A DNA stretch of 64,000 nt from Rhodoplanes serenus (GTDB lineage Bacteria > Pseudomonadota > Alphaproteobacteria > Rhizobiales > Xanthobacteraceae): assembly GCA_009720755.1 (NCBI GenBank), contig WNKV01000016.1:89175-153174 (forward strand), written 5' to 3'. The first letter of the stretch is position 1; each line of letters opens with the position of its first letter. The translations under genes and the position numbers were made by a program. This document shows, piece by piece, positions 61,956 through 64,000 of the stretch. The notes beneath the pieces were generated by a model. That model did no database searches, was not told the DNA's origin, and saw only the letters and a list, made by a program, of their open reading frames with translations.

Positions 61956-63172
61956 GCATCCCGCCTCCGTGATCGGTCCCGGCTTGCGGGCCGCCGCGTA
62001 GAGCCGGTTGAAGCCCGCATAGGCGTCCGCCTGCATCAAGCCGGCGAAGCGTGCGAGGTGCTCCTCAGGATGGTCGCCGCCACGGTCGGGCGAGTAGAAG
62101 AACACGGCGGCAGGCGGCGCGTCGCCGCCGAACGGACGATCGTCGCGCACGTAGGTCCACAACCGGCCGGTGCGTGTCTTGCCCTGGGCCAGCACCGGCA
62201 CCGGCGTGTCGTCGGCATGAATGCGCGCCGCTGCGAACACGTGGGTACGAAGCGGCTCGACCAGTGGCATCAGCGTCGCCGCGGCGGCGCCGATCCAGTC
62301 GGCGAGCGTCGACACGTCGAGGCCGATGCCCTCGCGCGCATAGGCCGCGCTCTGACGGTTGAGAGGCAGGTGCAGGCCGTACTTCGAGACCAGCACATGG
62401 GCGAGCAGCGCCGGGCCGGCACGGCCACGGGCGATCGGGTGCGACGGCGCCGGCGGCTGGGTGAGCGGGCGCAGCAACGTGGCGCAGTCGCCGACCAGGT
62501 CGGCGAGCGTCGACAGGCTCAGATCGACGCCCTCCCGCCCATAGTGCTCGGCCTGACGGTTCAGCGGCTGGTGCTGCCCGTACTTCTCGAACACGATCAT
62601 GGCGAGCAGGCTCGGCCGGGCGAAGCCGCGCGGCAGCACATGGAACGGCGCCGGCGCCTGGCTGATCGTCTCGCAGTCGCGGCAGGTGAGCGCACGATCT
62701 GCACGACCTTCCAGCGTCGCGGCACCGACTCCAGCGTCTCGGTGACGTCCTCGCCGAGCTTGGCGAGTCGTCCGGAACCGCAGCACGTGCAGGTGGTCGG
62801 GCCCGGCACCGCGACCCGCTCGCGCGGCAGATGCGCCGGGAACGGCCTGCCGGCCGGCGTCTTGCGATGTGCGGCCGAACCGTCGTCTCGCCTGCCGCCG
62901 CGCTCGCCGTCTCGGCTGCGAGGTCGTCTCAGCCGCGGCAGATACGAGTTCCTCGAGCTGAGCTCCATCTGATCGAGGAGGCGGGCCTTGCGCTCGCTGC
63001 GCTGGCCGTAGAGCTCGCGCCGCATCTTCTCGATCGCGAGCCGCAGATGGGCGATCAGCGCCTCCGCGCTCGACATCTCGGCGCGGGCCAGGGCCAGCTC
63101 GGCGTCGCGCGTGAGCACGAGGCGCTTCAGGGTCTCGACGTCGTCGGGCAAGGGCGAATCAGTGGAGCGCAT
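61956..63172 (-). pseudogene. tnpC: 5' part of IS66 transposase tnpC, frameshifted and chimeric
   Basis: From ATG 63172 (MRSTDSPLPDDVETLK) the N-terminus has the IS66 leucine-rich helix (LRLAIEKMRRELYGQRSERKARLLDQ) and a zinc-site CTCCGSGRLAKLGEDVTETLE. Near 62690 the frame changes to TCRDCETISQAPAPFH..., continuing to ARKPGPITEAGC at the intron. Between 62256 and 62654 the same ~67-residue segment (PAPxH...G.A.P(S/A)LLA...KYG.H.PLNRQ...Y.REG..L..STLAD) occurs twice in tandem, with clear divergence. DDE residues lie in IHADDTPVPVL and RDDRPFGG. Confidence 0.8.
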
Positions 63173-63229
63173 CACCCGCTGATCGAATCACACCTCGATG
63201 CCTTTGTGAGCCCCTGACGAGGCACCGCG

Positions 63230-63580
63230 TCATCCCGCAGCGTCGGGACGCCACGTGTACTGGGGCGCACGCCAGTTGATCCCCGACAACCGATAGCCGA
63301 GTTGTGCCGCCGAGATCGCCACCATCCCGTCCGCCGACGACGGCCACAGAAACCGCCCGCGTTCGAGCCGCTTCGCGAACAGGCAGAAGCCCTGGCCGTC
63401 GTGCCACAGGATCTTGATCAGTCCACCCTGCGCCCATGGAAGACGAACAGATGACCGCTGTGTGGGTCCCGCCGCAGAGTCTTCTGGACCTGAAGCGCCA
63501 GACCGTTGAACCCCTTACGCATGTTCGGTGTGGCCCGTCGTCAGCCAAACCCGCGCGCAATTCGGGATCGGAAGCGTCAT
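63230..63580 (-). pseudogene. tnpB: IS66 TnpB with two frameshifts
   Basis: ATG 63580 overlaps the tnpA stop (ATGA). The protein opens LPIPNCARVWLTTGHT, loses frame at an extra base near 63525, and regains it near 63437 to give GGLIKILWHDGQGFCLFAKR, then LERGRFLWPSSADGMVAISAAQLGYRLSGI and a stop at 63230. That is the IS66 Orf2/TnpB family. The two shifts compensate each other but scramble about 30 residues. Confidence 0.8.
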
Positions 63581-63930
63581 CGGCGGCCCGCCTTCGCCAA
63601 GGCGTCGATCACCGCCGTCAGTGTCGCCGGATCGACCACACCCGAAACCCGCAACCGAGGGGCCGCTGGGAACTCCACCTCAATCAATCCGCTCGGCGCC
63701 ACCGCAACCGAGCTGGGGTCTTCGGCCACCCGAGGCTCAGGCAAGATCGTCGCCTCGGCGAATCCGGCCGACGGTCCCGTACCACAAAGCTGCTGCCGCC
63801 ACCGGAACAGCTGGCTCACGTGGATCCCGGCCTCCCGCCACCGCCGAGGCCACCACCCCAGGCTCCATCGAGGCCGCGACCAGTCGCTCCTTGTCTTCCG
63901 CGTCCACTATCTGCCGCGCGGCGATCAAGA
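63577..63930 (-). pseudogene. tnpA: IS66 TnpA with frameshift
   Basis: Two frames join near 63820: VDAEDKERLVAASMEPGVVASAVA and then HVSQLFRWRQQL, the HTH of IS66 TnpA/Orf1, followed by the usual beta-rich tail IEVEFPAAPRLRVSGVVDPATL. The true start is not clear; sequence upstream of 63930 is not family-like. The last ~70 bases of the window hold nothing I can assign. Confidence 0.75.
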
Positions 63931-63932
63931 TG
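63912..63932. repeat. right copy of the 21-bp direct repeat
   Basis: Identical to 59081-59101 in sequence and orientation. Here it covers what would be the start of tnpA. Confidence 0.6.
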
Positions 63933-64000
63933 AGGTGGGAGCGTCAATCAGGATGAGAGGTCGCCGGGCTCGTTGCGGAGGGAGGGCGTAGCCCGACCGG

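Larger units (their letters stand above)
59101..63932 (-). mobile_element. decayed IS66-family element interrupted by a group II intron
   Basis: Reading right to left: tnpA, tnpB, tnpC and a short accessory ORF, the normal order of IS66 elements. All three tnp genes carry frameshifts, and tnpC is split by an intron of about 2 kb in the opposite orientation. Terminal inverted repeats could not be identified with confidence; the limits given are those of the 21-bp direct repeats. Confidence 0.75.

Overview
The window is high-GC DNA from an alphaproteobacterium, most likely a Hyphomicrobiales (Rhizobiales) relative. The call rests on GTA/prophage-type tail genes (gp15-like TIM-barrel protein, DUF2793), DUF992, DUF1269 and DUF3300 proteins, a LolD relic, and an ArdC/ParB/toprim/DUF2493 backbone of the kind carried by alphaproteobacterial plasmids and integrative elements. 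No rRNA, tRNA or CRISPR array was seen. About the first two thirds is accessory DNA.

Region by region. (1) 0.3-9.8 kb: distal end of a prophage or GTA-like cluster on + (two tandem gp15-type tail proteins, DUF2793 protein, modular tail fibre, terminator, GH108 endolysin, two membrane lysis proteins). (2) 9.9-20.1 kb: a defence-type block: a dynamin-like GTPase with a C-terminal phospholipase-D/MIT_C-like domain on -, a MerR-like/VWA pair, an EVE-domain McrB with McrC, and a P4-type tyrosine integrase with candidate arm sites. (3) 20.2-29.4 kb: the most unusual part. AbiEi and AbiEii lead a five-gene, almost gapless run that continues with a sigma-like protein, a small HTH-like protein, and a 1133-aa fusion of an ImmA/IrrE protease, a UvrD helicase and an Fe-S nuclease-like domain. 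Two inverted repeats of identical geometry precede it, the second covering the abiEi start codon. Then comes a bacterial ubiquitin-like cassette: a three-domain multiubiquitin protein, an E1-like ThiF protein with an extra N-terminal domain, and a Cys-rich DUF6527 protein. (4) 29.4-35.7 kb: plasmid/ICE backbone (ArdC antirestriction, small hypothetical, ParB-like, toprim, DUF2493), with a repeated structured leader before ardC and parB.

(5) 36.1-41.3 kb: GntP-type permease with a patatin-like hydrolase (-), then an AraC regulator and MFS transporter (+). (6) 41.3-46.6 kb: glutaminase glsA, an HdeA-like protein, two small secreted proteins, a DHA2-type MFS transporter and a DUF1269 protein; glsA and the DHA2 gene share an upstream inverted repeat, and glsA appears inserted inside a duplicated copy of the DHA2 leader. 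(7) 46.7-55.1 kb: RND efflux pair, then a compact Mrp-type cation/proton antiporter operon E-F-G-B-C-D without a full MrpA. Together 41-55 kb looks like envelope and pH/ion-stress functions (inference). (8) 55.1-59.1 kb: DUF3300 protein, PilZ protein, a decayed lolD, a small ORF, and a truncated DUF4142 gene. (9) 59.1-64.0 kb: a decayed IS66-family element on - whose transposase is broken by a group II intron lying in the opposite orientation.

How the parts work together: regions 2-4 read as cargo and backbone of one or more mobile elements carrying several anti-invader systems (McrBC, AbiE, dynamin, multiubiquitin) plus a counter-restriction gene. That is inference from gene content; element boundaries were not proven.
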